Shown here piece after piece: positions 9,176 through 17,637 of a stretch of DNA of 64,000 nt. How positions within the stretch are numbered: the stretch's first letter is position 1; the number at the start of each line of letters is the position of its first letter. Source of the stretch: JBMNTP01 sp050945795 (lineage in GTDB: Bacteria; Bacillota; Clostridia; Christensenellales; MGBC116941); contig JBMNTP010000002.1 in assembly GCA_050945795.1 (NCBI GenBank), positions 62,001-126,000 on the forward strand, given 5' to 3'. The translations under genes and the position numbers were made by a program. A model generated the notes under the pieces. That model was not told the DNA's origin, ran no database searches, and saw nothing but the letters and a program-made list of their open reading frames with translations.

Positions 9176-12100
9176 TTGGTTAGACGGGTATATGTAGAAA
9201 AAAAAGAAGGTTTTAATGTTGAAGCGCGGCAAACACTTAATGATATGCGCGAAAATCTTGGTATAAAGGCTCTTAGCGGCCTTAGAATTTTCAACAGATA
9301 TGACATATCCGGCATTTCGGATGAAGAATATGAGTCGGCTCGCACGCTGGTTTTTTCAGAGCCTCCTGCCGATAATGTTTACGACGAGGCGCTGCCGGAT
9401 AGCGACGGCTTTATATTCGCGGTGGAGTATCTGCCGGGGCAGTATGACCAACGTGCCGATAGCGCCGCGCAATGCGTGCAACTGTTGACGCAGGGCGAAA
9501 GGCCGAAGGTAAAGGTGGCGCGTGTATATGTGCTTTTTGGTGATCTTTCAAGCGAGGATATCTCGGCTATAATCTCTTATTGCATAAACCCCGTCGATTC
9601 GCGGCAGGCGTCGCTTGACAAACCGAATACACTCTACGATGTTCTTGAATCGCCGCCAGCGGTATCTGTGCTTGACGGCTTTATAAATATGGATAAGTCG
9701 GAGCTTTTGGCGCTATGGGAGCGGTTAGGCATGGCTATGAGCCTTGACGACCTTGAGTTTTGCCGCGATTACTTCGCCTCAGAGCGTCGTAATCCCACGA
9801 TAACCGAAATGAGGGTTATAGATACATACTGGTCCGACCATTGCCGCCATACTACCTTCCTTACCCGCATAGAAAAGGTGGAGATAGAGCCGGGCGAGTT
9901 TTCTAACTGTATAAAATCAGAATACGATAAATACATAGCCGCGAGAGAAAAAATCGGGCGCGCCGATCGTGATATAAACCTTATGGATATGGCTACGATA
10001 TGTATGCGTGAGGCTAAGGCGGCGGGGCTGTTAGACGCGCTTGATGAATCTGAGGAAATAAATGCCTGCTCTATAAAAGCCGATATAACTGTAAACGGCG
10101 AAAAAGAGCAATGGCTTATAATGTTTAAAAACGAAACCCACAACCACCCCACCGAAATAGAGCCTTTCGGCGGCGCGGCCACCTGCCTTGGCGGAGCTAT
10201 ACGAGACCCGCTTTCGGGTCGGTCTTATGTCTATCAGGCGATGCGGGTAACCGGAGCCGGCAATATACTTGAGAGCATCCATGACACTATGGAGGGCAAG
10301 CTGCCGCAAAGGACAATAACCACTCAAGCAGCGAAAGGCTATTCTAGCTACGGCAATCAGATAGGACTGGCTACCGGCATAGTAGACGAGCTGTATCATG
10401 AAGGATATAAAGCCAAGCGCATGGAAATAGGCGCTGTTATAGCCGCCGCCCCCGCTAAAAACGTAGTAAGGGAGCGGCCGGCACCCGGCGACGCAATCCT
10501 CCTTATAGGCGGCAGAACGGGAAGAGATGGCTGCGGGGGAGCGACCGGCTCTAGTAAAGCGCATGATGAAGAAAGCATAGAAAGCGGCGGAGCCGAGGTG
10601 CAAAAGGGCAATCCTATTACCGAGCGCAAGCTGCAGCGACTGTTCCGCGATGCGGCTTTTAGCCGCCTTATAAAGCGGTGCAACGACTTTGGAGCTGGCG
10701 GCGTATGCGTAGCTATAGGCGAGCTTGCCGATGGAATTTTGGTAAACCTAGACTCTGTTCCTAAAAAATATGAAGGATTAGACGGTACTGAGCTGGCCAT
10801 ATCTGAATCTCAGGAGCGTATGGCCGTCGTTGTCGACGCCAAAAATGCGCAGCGCATAAAAGAGCTGGCGGCGCTAGAGAATCTTGAGGCTACCGTTGTA
10901 GCCGAGGTTACCGGCGACGCTAGGATGGTAATGCATTGGCGCGGCGATACTATTGTAAATATATCAAGAGATTTTCTAAATACAAATGGAGTTACGCAAA
11001 AAGCCGAGGTTTTGGTAAAAGCGCCGGCTAAGCCGCGACCCAAGATTATAGAGGGCAGCGCGCTTGATAAATGGAAAGCGGCGGTATCAGACCTAAACGG
11101 CTGCTCAAAGCAGGGCATGGCGGAAATATTCGACTCCACCGTCGGCGCGGCTACAGTTTTAATGCCGTTTGGCGGCAAAACGCAGCTTACACCGGCTAAG
11201 GTTATGGCGGCGCATCTACCTGTGCTGCATGGGCATACAGACGACGGCACTCTTATGAGCTTTGGCATCGACCCGCATACCGGCAGTTGGAGCCCGTTCC
11301 ATGGCGGCATGAACGCTGTCGTATACGCGGCTGCGAATATAGTAGCGGCGGGAGGCGATATTAAAAACTGCTTCCTATCGCTTCAGGAATACTTTGAGCG
11401 ACTGGGCAACGAAAGTGAAAGATGGGGCAAGCCGTTCGCGGCGCTGCTAGGAGCGCAGGCGGCGCAAAGAGGACTTAAAATAGCCGCGATAGGCGGTAAG
11501 GACAGCATGTCCGGCAGCTTTAACGAGCTTGACGTGCCGCCTACCATTTGCGCTTTTGCCGTATGCCCCGCCGATATGACAAAAATAGTATCGCCGGAAT
11601 TTAAGGCGGCGGGCAATATATTAAGATATATAAAAGCCGATAAACTATCCGGCGGAGTGATAGATTTTGAAAAGCTCCTTAGCGGCTTTAATAAAATAAC
11701 TGACCTTATATCGAAGGGCAAAGCCGTTTCGGCGGCGGCTGTCGGCATAAAAGGTGTTGCTCATACCATAGCGACCTGCTGTTTTGGCAACACATTAGGC
11801 GTGGAGCTTGAAAACAACCTAAGCGATGATGAGCTTTTTGGCGATAACTGCGGCGGCATAATAATTGAGCTTTTAGAAGATATCGACATAGGAGTAAGGC
11901 TAGGACGGATAAGCGAGCGATCCGCTATAACAGCGCCGGACTACGATATACCGGTTATAGAGCTGCAAAAGTCTTTTACCGGCAAGCTTGATACTGTTTT
12001 CCCCACCACCGCCGCGCCTTCATCAATAAGCGGCGACATGCCCCTTTATAGCGCCAAGAGCACAGTGCGGCCCAAGGCCAAAATAGCAGCGCCGCGCGTT

Positions 12101-12886
12101 GTGATACCCGTCTCCCCCGGCACCAATTGCGAATACGATTCTCTTTTGGCGTTTGAGCGGGCAGGAGCCAAAGTTCAGACAGTTATAATAAGAAACCTCA
12201 CTCCGGCGGATATAGAGGACAGCATAAAAGAGCTGGCCAACGCTATATCCAACAGTCAGATAATAATGCTGCCCGGTGGCTTTAGCGGCGGTGACGAGCC
12301 GGACGGCAGCGGCAAATTCATAGCGACAATGTTTAGAAACCCCCGCATATCCGACGCCGTAACATCGCTTATGGACGACAGGGACGGGCTTATACTCGGC
12401 ATATGCAACGGATTCCAGGCTTTAATAAAGCTCGGCCTCGTGCCTTACGGGCGCATATGCGATATGACGCCGGACAGCCCCACTCTTACCTTCAACACTA
12501 TAGGCCGTCATGTCAGCCGCATAGTAAATACAAGGGTAACAAGCGTGCTGTCGCCGTGGCTGTCTTTGTGCGAGCCGGGTCAAGTTCACGCTATACCGGT
12601 ATCGCATGGTGAAGGCAGGTTTATCGGCCAAGATGATGAAATAGCGCGGCTCTTTAAAAGCGGGCAGATAGCCACGCAGTATGTAGGAGAGGATGGCGTT
12701 CCCTCAGCTCAAATGCCTTATAACCCCAACGGCTCTATGTATGCTGTTGAAGGACTTTGCAGTCCCGATGGACGTATACTCGGTAAAATGGGGCATAGCG
12801 AGCGGTATTCAAAAGGGCTTTATATAAATGTACCGGGCGATTTTGAGCAGCATATTTTCAAAAGCGGCGTTGAGTATTTCTCTTAA
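9176..12886 (+). CDS. purL: Phosphoribosylformylglycinamidine synthase, single-chain form
   Basis: Converts FGAR, ATP and glutamine to FGAM in purine synthesis. 1236 residues in one chain: N-terminal domain, two FGAM-synthase halves (SDHCRHTTF near 216-224; FKNETHNHPTEIEPFGGAATC near 320) and a C-terminal class I glutamine amidotransferase with the nucleophile in GICNGFQ at about C1077 and the SHGE pair at about H1144 and E1146. The size fits the clade found in Clostridia and streptococci rather than the split PurL/PurQ/PurS of bacilli. The start is TTG with SD GGAG 6 nt upstream. It is last in the operon and other pur genes except purA are absent here. Confidence 0.95.
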   Translation: MVRRVYVEKKEGFNVEARQTLNDMRENLGIKALSGLRIFNRYDISGISDEEYESARTLVFSEPPADNVYDEALPDSDGFIFAVEYLPGQYDQRADSAAQCVQLLTQGERPKVKVARVYVLFGDLSSEDISAIISYCINPVDSRQASLDKPNTLYDVLESPPAVSVLDGFINMDKSELLALWERLGMAMSLDDLEFCRDYFASERRNPTITEMRVIDTYWSDHCRHTTFLTRIEKVEIEPGEFSNCIKSEYDKYIAAREKIGRADRDINLMDMATICMREAKAAGLLDALDESEEINACSIKADITVNGEKEQWLIMFKNETHNHPTEIEPFGGAATCLGGAIRDPLSGRSYVYQAMRVTGAGNILESIHDTMEGKLPQRTITTQAAKGYSSYGNQIGLATGIVDELYHEGYKAKRMEIGAVIAAAPAKNVVRERPAPGDAILLIGGRTGRDGCGGATGSSKAHDEESIESGGAEVQKGNPITERKLQRLFRDAAFSRLIKRCNDFGAGGVCVAIGELADGILVNLDSVPKKYEGLDGTELAISESQERMAVVVDAKNAQRIKELAALENLEATVVAEVTGDARMVMHWRGDTIVNISRDFLNTNGVTQKAEVLVKAPAKPRPKIIEGSALDKWKAAVSDLNGCSKQGMAEIFDSTVGAATVLMPFGGKTQLTPAKVMAAHLPVLHGHTDDGTLMSFGIDPHTGSWSPFHGGMNAVVYAAANIVAAGGDIKNCFLSLQEYFERLGNESERWGKPFAALLGAQAAQRGLKIAAIGGKDSMSGSFNELDVPPTICAFAVCPADMTKIVSPEFKAAGNILRYIKADKLSGGVIDFEKLLSGFNKITDLISKGKAVSAAAVGIKGVAHTIATCCFGNTLGVELENNLSDDELFGDNCGGIIIELLEDIDIGVRLGRISERSAITAPDYDIPVIELQKSFTGKLDTVFPTTAAPSSISGDMPLYSAKSTVRPKAKIAAPRVVIPVSPGTNCEYDSLLAFERAGAKVQTVIIRNLTPADIEDSIKELANAISNSQIIMLPGGFSGGDEPDGSGKFIATMFRNPRISDAVTSLMDDRDGLILGICNGFQALIKLGLVPYGRICDMTPDSPTLTFNTIGRHVSRIVNTRVTSVLSPWLSLCEPGQVHAIPVSHGEGRFIGQDDEIARLFKSGQIATQYVGEDGVPSAQMPYNPNGSMYAVEGLCSPDGRILGKMGHSERYSKGLYINVPGDFEQHIFKSGVEYFS

Positions 12887-12908
12887 AATCTAAATCGCCT
12901 AAAAATAT

Positions 12909-12933
12909 AGAGGCTCCGCATGGAGCCTCTTTT
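12909..12933 (+). terminator. Intrinsic terminator after purL
   Basis: AGAGGCTCC-GCAT-GGAGCCTCT, a perfect 9-bp stem followed by TTT. It lies 23 nt after the purL stop codon and closes the operon. Confidence 0.85.
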
Positions 12934-12998
12934 ACATCTTTCTTTGCTCTATTCTTGCTAAAATGTGGCATGTGCGGCATTTTATAAAGTTTTGGATC

Positions 12999-13042
12999 AA
13001 ACCCTTTTTAAAGGGTTTACCGCCGGAAGCTTCAGGCGGTTT
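12999..13042. repeat. Double palindrome upstream of the DnaD gene
   Basis: AAACCCTTT/AAAGGGTTT (12999-13018) is followed directly by ACCGCC/GGCGGT (13019-13040, 10-nt loop). Two hairpins in tandem in the 12934-13111 gap. The second has only a short T-run. It could be a backup terminator or an intergenic palindromic repeat. Confidence 0.5.
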
Positions 13043-13111
13043 AAAAATGATAGATAACAACAGAGCCAATATATGATAATATATTCTTATGATTACACAG
13101 GAGGAATTGCA

Positions 13112-14521
13112 TTGTCGTTTGTTAAATTTTCGGACAGCGTTTGCATGTTCGATGTAACTCCGCTGGAAAATCTATACATTGAGGAATACATGCGCCGCGC
13201 GCCGGGCGACTTTGTCAAGGTGTATATATACGGGCTTATGCATTGCTATCATGCCCGCGAAGCCACGACAAGGACGTTTGCGCACGCGCTTTCGCTAGAG
13301 GAAAACGAGGTGCTAAACGCCTTTAACTACTGGGAGCGCCAAGGGCTTATACGCCGTAGCGGCAACAGCTATGAATATATGCCGGCAAAGGCGGTAATAG
13401 AGCTTGACCGCGACACCGCCTCGGTGCTTTATAAATACAAAGATTTTAACAACCGCCTTCAAGAGCTGCTGCCCGGCCGCCTGCTGCTGCAAAACGATTT
13501 CCAACGCGCGTACGATTGGATAGAAATATACAATCTTGAGCCGGACGCGGTGCTCGTACTCATTTCATGGTGCGTAAGCAGAAAAGGCCCTAAGATATCT
13601 TTCGCGTATATCGATAAAGTTGCGAAGGACTGGGCGTCGCTCGGTATAATAACGCTGGAGCGAGCGGAAGAACATATAAGGCGCGACGAGGCGCTGCGCT
13701 CCGCCGTAGGCGGCATATTGGCGCATATAGGCATAAAGCGCGCGCCTACTGTTGACGAACATAAGCTTTATTCTAAATGGACATCTGAGTGGGGATTCAC
13801 GCGCGAAGCGGTAACCGCCGCCTGCCTCGATATGAGCCGGACGCGCAATCCCAATATGGCGTATCTTGATAAGGTGCTTGAAAGCTATCGGGCGCAGGGG
13901 ATTCTAACCGCCGAAGACATAACGGCGGCGCAAAGCGGCAAGGCCGACCTTAACCGCAGCGTAGGCGAAATGCTTTATAATCTTGCTATAAAAGGAGCGC
14001 CCGCCCCCGCCCATATAGAGATGTACAAGCGCTGGAGCGAGGAATGGGGCTTTGAGCATAAATCGATAATACACGCCTGCAAGCACGCGGCGCTCGAGGG
14101 CAATCCCTCCCCCGCCTATGTTGAAGCCGAGCTTTGGGCGCTTAAAACAGACGGCATAACAACTCTCGCGCAGGTTAAAGCATATTATGAGGAAAGCCGC
14201 GAAACCGATCACGAATTACGTGCTGTTTTTAACTGCGCGGGCATAAAGCGCAGCCCGTCGGCTACAGATAGGAAATGGTACGCACGGGCGACGAGTGAAT
14301 ACGGCATGAGCTCGGAACTTATATGTCATGCCGCGTCTTTGGCACAGGAAGCGCGCAATAAAACGGCCTTTATACAAAAAGTGCTGGATGAGTGGCATAA
14401 AAACGGCGTAAAAACGCCGGACGAGGCCAGGGCGAGAAAACCCAAGCACAGTCAAAGCGGCACGAAATACGATATGCACGACTATTCCGATGTTGCCGAT
14501 ACACTATACAATAATTATTGA
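13112..14521 (+). CDS. DnaD-like replication initiation protein with repeated C-terminal domains
   Basis: 469 residues. The N-terminal half (FDVTPLENLYIEEYMRRA, then a winged-helix region to about residue 90) matches the DnaD N-terminal domain. After it come four consecutive modules of about 80 residues that each resemble the DnaB_2/DnaD C-terminal domain; three share the W/Y-x5-E-[WY]-G core (WTSEWGF, WSEEWGF, ATSEYGM). Primosomal DnaD proteins usually have one or two. The TTG at 13112 is chosen for its AGGAGG 7 nt upstream; an ATG at 13073 in frame lacks an SD. The DnaI/DnaC-like loader starts 11 nt after its stop codon, consistent with helicase loading as a shared job. Confidence 0.85.
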   Translation: MSFVKFSDSVCMFDVTPLENLYIEEYMRRAPGDFVKVYIYGLMHCYHAREATTRTFAHALSLEENEVLNAFNYWERQGLIRRSGNSYEYMPAKAVIELDRDTASVLYKYKDFNNRLQELLPGRLLLQNDFQRAYDWIEIYNLEPDAVLVLISWCVSRKGPKISFAYIDKVAKDWASLGIITLERAEEHIRRDEALRSAVGGILAHIGIKRAPTVDEHKLYSKWTSEWGFTREAVTAACLDMSRTRNPNMAYLDKVLESYRAQGILTAEDITAAQSGKADLNRSVGEMLYNLAIKGAPAPAHIEMYKRWSEEWGFEHKSIIHACKHAALEGNPSPAYVEAELWALKTDGITTLAQVKAYYEESRETDHELRAVFNCAGIKRSPSATDRKWYARATSEYGMSSELICHAASLAQEARNKTAFIQKVLDEWHKNGVKTPDEARARKPKHSQSGTKYDMHDYSDVADTLYNNY

Positions 14522-14532
14522 GGAACCGATTT

Positions 14533-15468
14533 ATGTCTGTCGAACAAAACATACTTAGAGAATATGAGCGGCTGCGTCTTAAAAACGAGCTGGAGCTTGA
14601 GGAAAGGCTGGCTAAAGTGTCTTGCCTGCCCGGCGTATCCAAAATTCAGCGGCGGTTGGGCAAGGAATACTCCGCCTTTTTCGCCTGCCGCCCCGGTGCC
14701 GCCGAACGCGATGACGCTCTTAAGCGCATAGCTTCGCTAAACGATCAAATAAAGGCGGCACTTGAAGCGTCAGGGCTTACCCGCGATTATCTTGAGCCGC
14801 AATACCATTGTAAAACATGCCGCGATACCGGCTTTTTAGAAAACAGCCGTCGCTGCCGCTGCTTTGAAAAGAAAATTGCCGCTTATTACGCTAAAGCATG
14901 GGGCATGGCGGATACCGGCGCAAGCTTTTCAAGCTTCGATCTTTCGGTATTCAAGGATGCGGAGCACTTAGAGCATATAAAAAGGCTGTTGCCGGTTTGC
15001 AAAAAATATGCCTCCGACTTCCCTGCCACAAAAAAGCGCAATATGCTTTTTATAGGCAAGGCGGGGCTTGGAAAAACGTATATGATGGAAAGCGTATGCC
15101 GCGAGGTTTCCAGCCGCGGCCACGGCGTAATATTTATAACCGCCTACCGGCTTATAGAGATAATAATGCAGTCGGGCTTTGGCGATGAGCGCGCCACCGC
15201 CGTTTCAGAGCTTATTTCCTGCCCGCTTTTAGCCATAGACGACCTGGGCAGCGAGCCTATGTATAACAATATGACTGTCGAAATTCTTTTCAACATATTA
15301 AATGAGCGTATGACGCGCCGCCGGCATACACTAATATGTACAAACCTCGTTTTAGAGCGCATACAGGAGCGCTATGGCGATAGAATAGCCTCCCGGCTTT
15401 TTGATACCGGCAGCACAATAATATCGCTTTTTAAAGGGCGTGACCTTCGGCTTTCCCACCACTTTTAA
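14533..15468 (+). CDS. DnaI/DnaC-like helicase loader ATPase
   Basis: 311 residues. A zinc-binding region (CKTCRDTG and CRC, about residues 95-112) precedes an AAA+ domain with Walker A GKAGLGKT near 173-180 and Walker B LLAIDDLGSEP near 233-243. It should load the replicative helicase, together with the DnaD-like protein 11 nt upstream. The ATG at 14533 has a GAGG SD 9 nt upstream and is preferred to the in-frame TTG at 14518. IstB transposition helpers have the same ATPase, but there is no transposase here and the Cys-rich N-terminus is typical of helicase loaders. Confidence 0.85.
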   Translation: MSVEQNILREYERLRLKNELELEERLAKVSCLPGVSKIQRRLGKEYSAFFACRPGAAERDDALKRIASLNDQIKAALEASGLTRDYLEPQYHCKTCRDTGFLENSRRCRCFEKKIAAYYAKAWGMADTGASFSSFDLSVFKDAEHLEHIKRLLPVCKKYASDFPATKKRNMLFIGKAGLGKTYMMESVCREVSSRGHGVIFITAYRLIEIIMQSGFGDERATAVSELISCPLLAIDDLGSEPMYNNMTVEILFNILNERMTRRRHTLICTNLVLERIQERYGDRIASRLFDTGSTIISLFKGRDLRLSHHF

Positions 15469-15488
15469 AGCCGGCAATCAGAAAGTGC

Positions 15489-15517
15489 TTGTATGGCGCG
15501 GCGGCGTGTGTTATAAT
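15489..15517 (+). promoter_or_regulatory. Promoter of the aro attenuator and operon
   Basis: TTGTAT (15489-15494), a 17-nt spacer and TATAAT (15512-15517), giving a start near 15524. Only 32 nt separate the terminator at 15733 from the aroF start and no promoter is visible there, so this promoter very likely drives the whole aro operon through the leader. Confidence 0.65.
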
Positions 15518-15546
15518 CCATGTATTATTAACGAAAGGCAAAGGAT

Positions 15547-15678
15547 ATGGAACAGCTTCTGGCGTTGACATTCGTATTCGTGTATTTTAGCTTTAGCTTC
15601 CTCTTTATGGGCTACGGCTATTTTAAGTACTCGAAAATCGAATCGGCGCATAAGCGATACCGTATTATGGAAATATAA
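15547..15678 (+). CDS. Phe/Tyr-rich leader peptide of the aro operon (43 aa)
   Basis: A 43-codon frame starting at ATG 15547 with SD AAAGG 8 nt upstream and ending at TAA 15676-15678. Residues 9-28 include Phe at 9, 11, 14, 16, 18, 20, 26 and Tyr at 13, 23, 25, 28: 11 aromatic residues of 20, with no Trp. The operon downstream makes Phe and Tyr and contains no trp genes. The frame lies between the promoter and an intrinsic terminator, and its 3' part can pair with that terminator. This is the layout of an attenuation leader peptide such as PheL. The stretch is also hydrophobic enough to be a single membrane helix, so a small membrane protein is the alternative. Confidence 0.72.
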   Translation: MEQLLALTFVFVYFSFSFLFMGYGYFKYSKIESAHKRYRIMEI

Positions 15679-15720
15679 ACGTAGAACCCTGTTTTAACGG
15701 TTACAACGGATGCTTATGCG
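15647..15720 (+). promoter_or_regulatory. Predicted antiterminator pairing of the aro leader
   Basis: CGCATAAGC at 15647-15655, inside the leader frame after the last clustered Tyr codon, is perfectly complementary to GCTTATGCG at 15712-15720, which is the end of the left arm plus the loop of the terminator. With two single-base bulges the pairing extends to 15657-15661 against 15708-15711. A ribosome stalled on codons 9-28 (up to 15630) leaves this segment free; one reaching the stop codon at 15676 would cover part of it. Inferred by eye, not folded computationally. Confidence 0.65.
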
Positions 15721-15733
15721 GCATCCGTTTTTT
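15706..15733 (+). terminator. Intrinsic terminator (attenuator) before aroF
   Basis: ACGGATGC (15706-15713), 7-nt loop, GCATCCGT (15721-15728), then six T. It stands 28 nt after the leader stop codon and 32 nt before the aroF start. Confidence 0.85.
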
Positions 15734-15765
15734 ATATTTGATTTAAAGTTAAGGAGCGAATTTAA

Positions 15766-16782
15766 ATGATAGTAGTTATGAAAGGCGGCTCGCCCAAGGG
15801 CGAGACGGAGAATGTCGTTAAAGAACTGGAGGGATTGGGAATGCAGGTGCAAATGAATGACGGCATAGGCTGTATGGTGCTTGGCGTTATAGGCGATACG
15901 ATATCCATAGACAAGGATAAAATAAGCATGATGCCGGGCGTAGACCGTATTATGCCGGTTAGTGAGCCGTTCAAAAAAGCCAACCGCAAAGTCCATCCCG
16001 GCGATACAATTATAAGGGTTGGTAATGTTACGGTAGGCGGCAAAAAGCTTACCGTTATGGCGGGGCCGTGTTCGGTTGAAAGCAAAGATCAGATAGGAGC
16101 CGTTGCTATGGCGGTAAAAGACGCCGGCGCTAAAATGCTGCGCGGCGGAGCCTACAAGCCAAGAACATCGCCTTACGCTTTCCAAGGCCTTGAAAAGCAG
16201 GGGCTTGACATGCTGCTTATGGCACGAGAGCTTACCGGCCTTCCCATAGTTACAGAAATAATGTCGCCGCGCCATGTTGAGATGTTTGAAATGGTTGTAG
16301 ACGTAATACAGATAGGCGCACGCAATATGCAAAATTTCGATTTGCTAAAAGAAGTTGGGCGCACCAAAAAGCCGGTGCTTTTAAAGCGCGGCCTGTCTTC
16401 AACAATAGAGGAATGGCTTATGTCGGCGGAATACATACTCAACATGGGCAACCCCAATGTAATACTATGCGAGCGCGGCATACGCACATTTGAAACATAC
16501 ACCAGAAACACACTCGATCTAAGCTCTATACCCGCCGTAAAGCGCATGAGCCACCTTCCCATAATAGTAGACCCCTCCCACGCCTGCGGCATGTCATGGA
16601 TGGTCGAAAGCATGGCAATGGCGGCGGTGGCGGCGGGCGCAGACGGACTTTTGATAGAAGTGCATAACGACCCTAAAGGCGCGCTTTGTGACGGGCCGCA
16701 GTCCCTCACTCCTGAGCAGTTCGATTCCCTTATGCAAAAGCTAAGGCAGCTTGCCCCGCTTGTAGGGCGGGAGCTTGATTAA
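15766..16782 (+). CDS. aroF: 3-deoxy-7-phosphoheptulonate (DAHP) synthase
   Basis: Condenses phosphoenolpyruvate and erythrose 4-phosphate, the entry step of the shikimate pathway. 338 residues: an N-terminal ferredoxin/ACT-like regulatory domain (about 1-70) joined to a KDO8P/DAHP synthase barrel with MAGPCSVES near 98-106, the type I-beta form. Other blocks are KMLRGGAYKPRTSPY, PVLLKRGLSSTIEEW and IIVDPSHACG. The N-terminal domain usually gives feedback inhibition by Phe or Tyr. The SD AAGGAG precedes the ATG. First structural gene after the attenuator. Confidence 0.94.
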   Translation: MIVVMKGGSPKGETENVVKELEGLGMQVQMNDGIGCMVLGVIGDTISIDKDKISMMPGVDRIMPVSEPFKKANRKVHPGDTIIRVGNVTVGGKKLTVMAGPCSVESKDQIGAVAMAVKDAGAKMLRGGAYKPRTSPYAFQGLEKQGLDMLLMARELTGLPIVTEIMSPRHVEMFEMVVDVIQIGARNMQNFDLLKEVGRTKKPVLLKRGLSSTIEEWLMSAEYILNMGNPNVILCERGIRTFETYTRNTLDLSSIPAVKRMSHLPIIVDPSHACGMSWMVESMAMAAVAAGADGLLIEVHNDPKGALCDGPQSLTPEQFDSLMQKLRQLAPLVGRELD

Positions 16783-16791
16783 GGAGCAATT

Positions 16792-17637
16792 ATGTTTACC
16801 ACCGTTATAGTCGGCCTTGGGCTTATGGGCGGATCGTTCGCCATGGCGGCACAAGGCTTTAAAGGCGGCAGGATATGCGCTATTGATACCGATAAACAAG
16901 TAATGGCGGCGGCGCTTAAAAGCGGCGTTATTGAAAGCGGCTCATCATCGCCCGATATTATATCCAAAGCCGACCTTGCAATATTATGCTTAAATCCCGC
17001 CGACACCATTTCGTTTATACAGCGAAACGCCGCGCTTTTTAAGCCGGGAAGCCTTGTTACCGATATATCCGGCGTTAAGCGGGCGATACACCCCGCCATA
17101 GCCTTGCTGCCACCGGAAGTAGAGTATGTAGGCTCGCACCCCATGGCGGGACGAGAATGCAGCGGATTTAAAAACGCCCAGAAAGACTTATTTAAGGGCG
17201 CGAATTATATAATAACTCCGGAAAACGCATCTGATAAAAGCGTATCCCTTATACGCGAGCTGGCCGCCTATATAGGATGCTCAAATATAATAACCTCAAC
17301 CGCCGAAACGCACGACCGCAACATAGCATACACCAGCCAGCTTATGCATGTACTAGCGGCGGCAATATGCTTTGACAGCGACTTAAAAGCGTCTATTGGG
17401 TTTGACGGCAACAGCTTTCGCGACTGTACTCGAGTTGCCAAGCTTGATCCTTTGATGTGGAGCAGCCTTTTTGCTTTAAATGCCGACTATTTATCATCGT
17501 CGGTAAAAAAGCTCGAGGATTCGCTTGGATATTTGCGGCTGCTTATAGAAGGGCGAAACACGAAGGACATCGAACAGGCGCTTTTAAAGGCGGTAAAACT
17601 AAAGGAGGAATGGCAAAATGCAAAGGATTCACGTTAA
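16792..17637 (+). CDS. tyrA: Prephenate dehydrogenase
   Basis: Oxidative decarboxylation of prephenate to 4-hydroxyphenylpyruvate, the tyrosine branch. 281 residues with the NAD-binding GLGLMGGS at 6-13, DISGVKR near 92 and SHPMAGRECSGF near 117-128. There is no chorismate mutase or ACT domain, so regulation by Tyr must act elsewhere, for example through the attenuator. The SD AAGGAG lies before the ATG, 9 nt after aroF. The 3' end overlaps aroB by 20 nt. Confidence 0.92.
   Translation: MFTTVIVGLGLMGGSFAMAAQGFKGGRICAIDTDKQVMAAALKSGVIESGSSSPDIISKADLAILCLNPADTISFIQRNAALFKPGSLVTDISGVKRAIHPAIALLPPEVEYVGSHPMAGRECSGFKNAQKDLFKGANYIITPENASDKSVSLIRELAAYIGCSNIITSTAETHDRNIAYTSQLMHVLAAAICFDSDLKASIGFDGNSFRDCTRVAKLDPLMWSSLFALNADYLSSSVKKLEDSLGYLRLLIEGRNTKDIEQALLKAVKLKEEWQNAKDSR

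Noticed and set aside
14533..15468. IstB helper of an insertion sequence
   Set aside because: No transposase, no terminal inverted repeats, and it is paired with a DnaD-like gene.
15469..15765. T-box riboswitch upstream of the aro operon
   Set aside because: No T-box sequence (GGGTGGNACCGCG type) or specifier stem is seen; the leader-peptide layout explains the terminator better.
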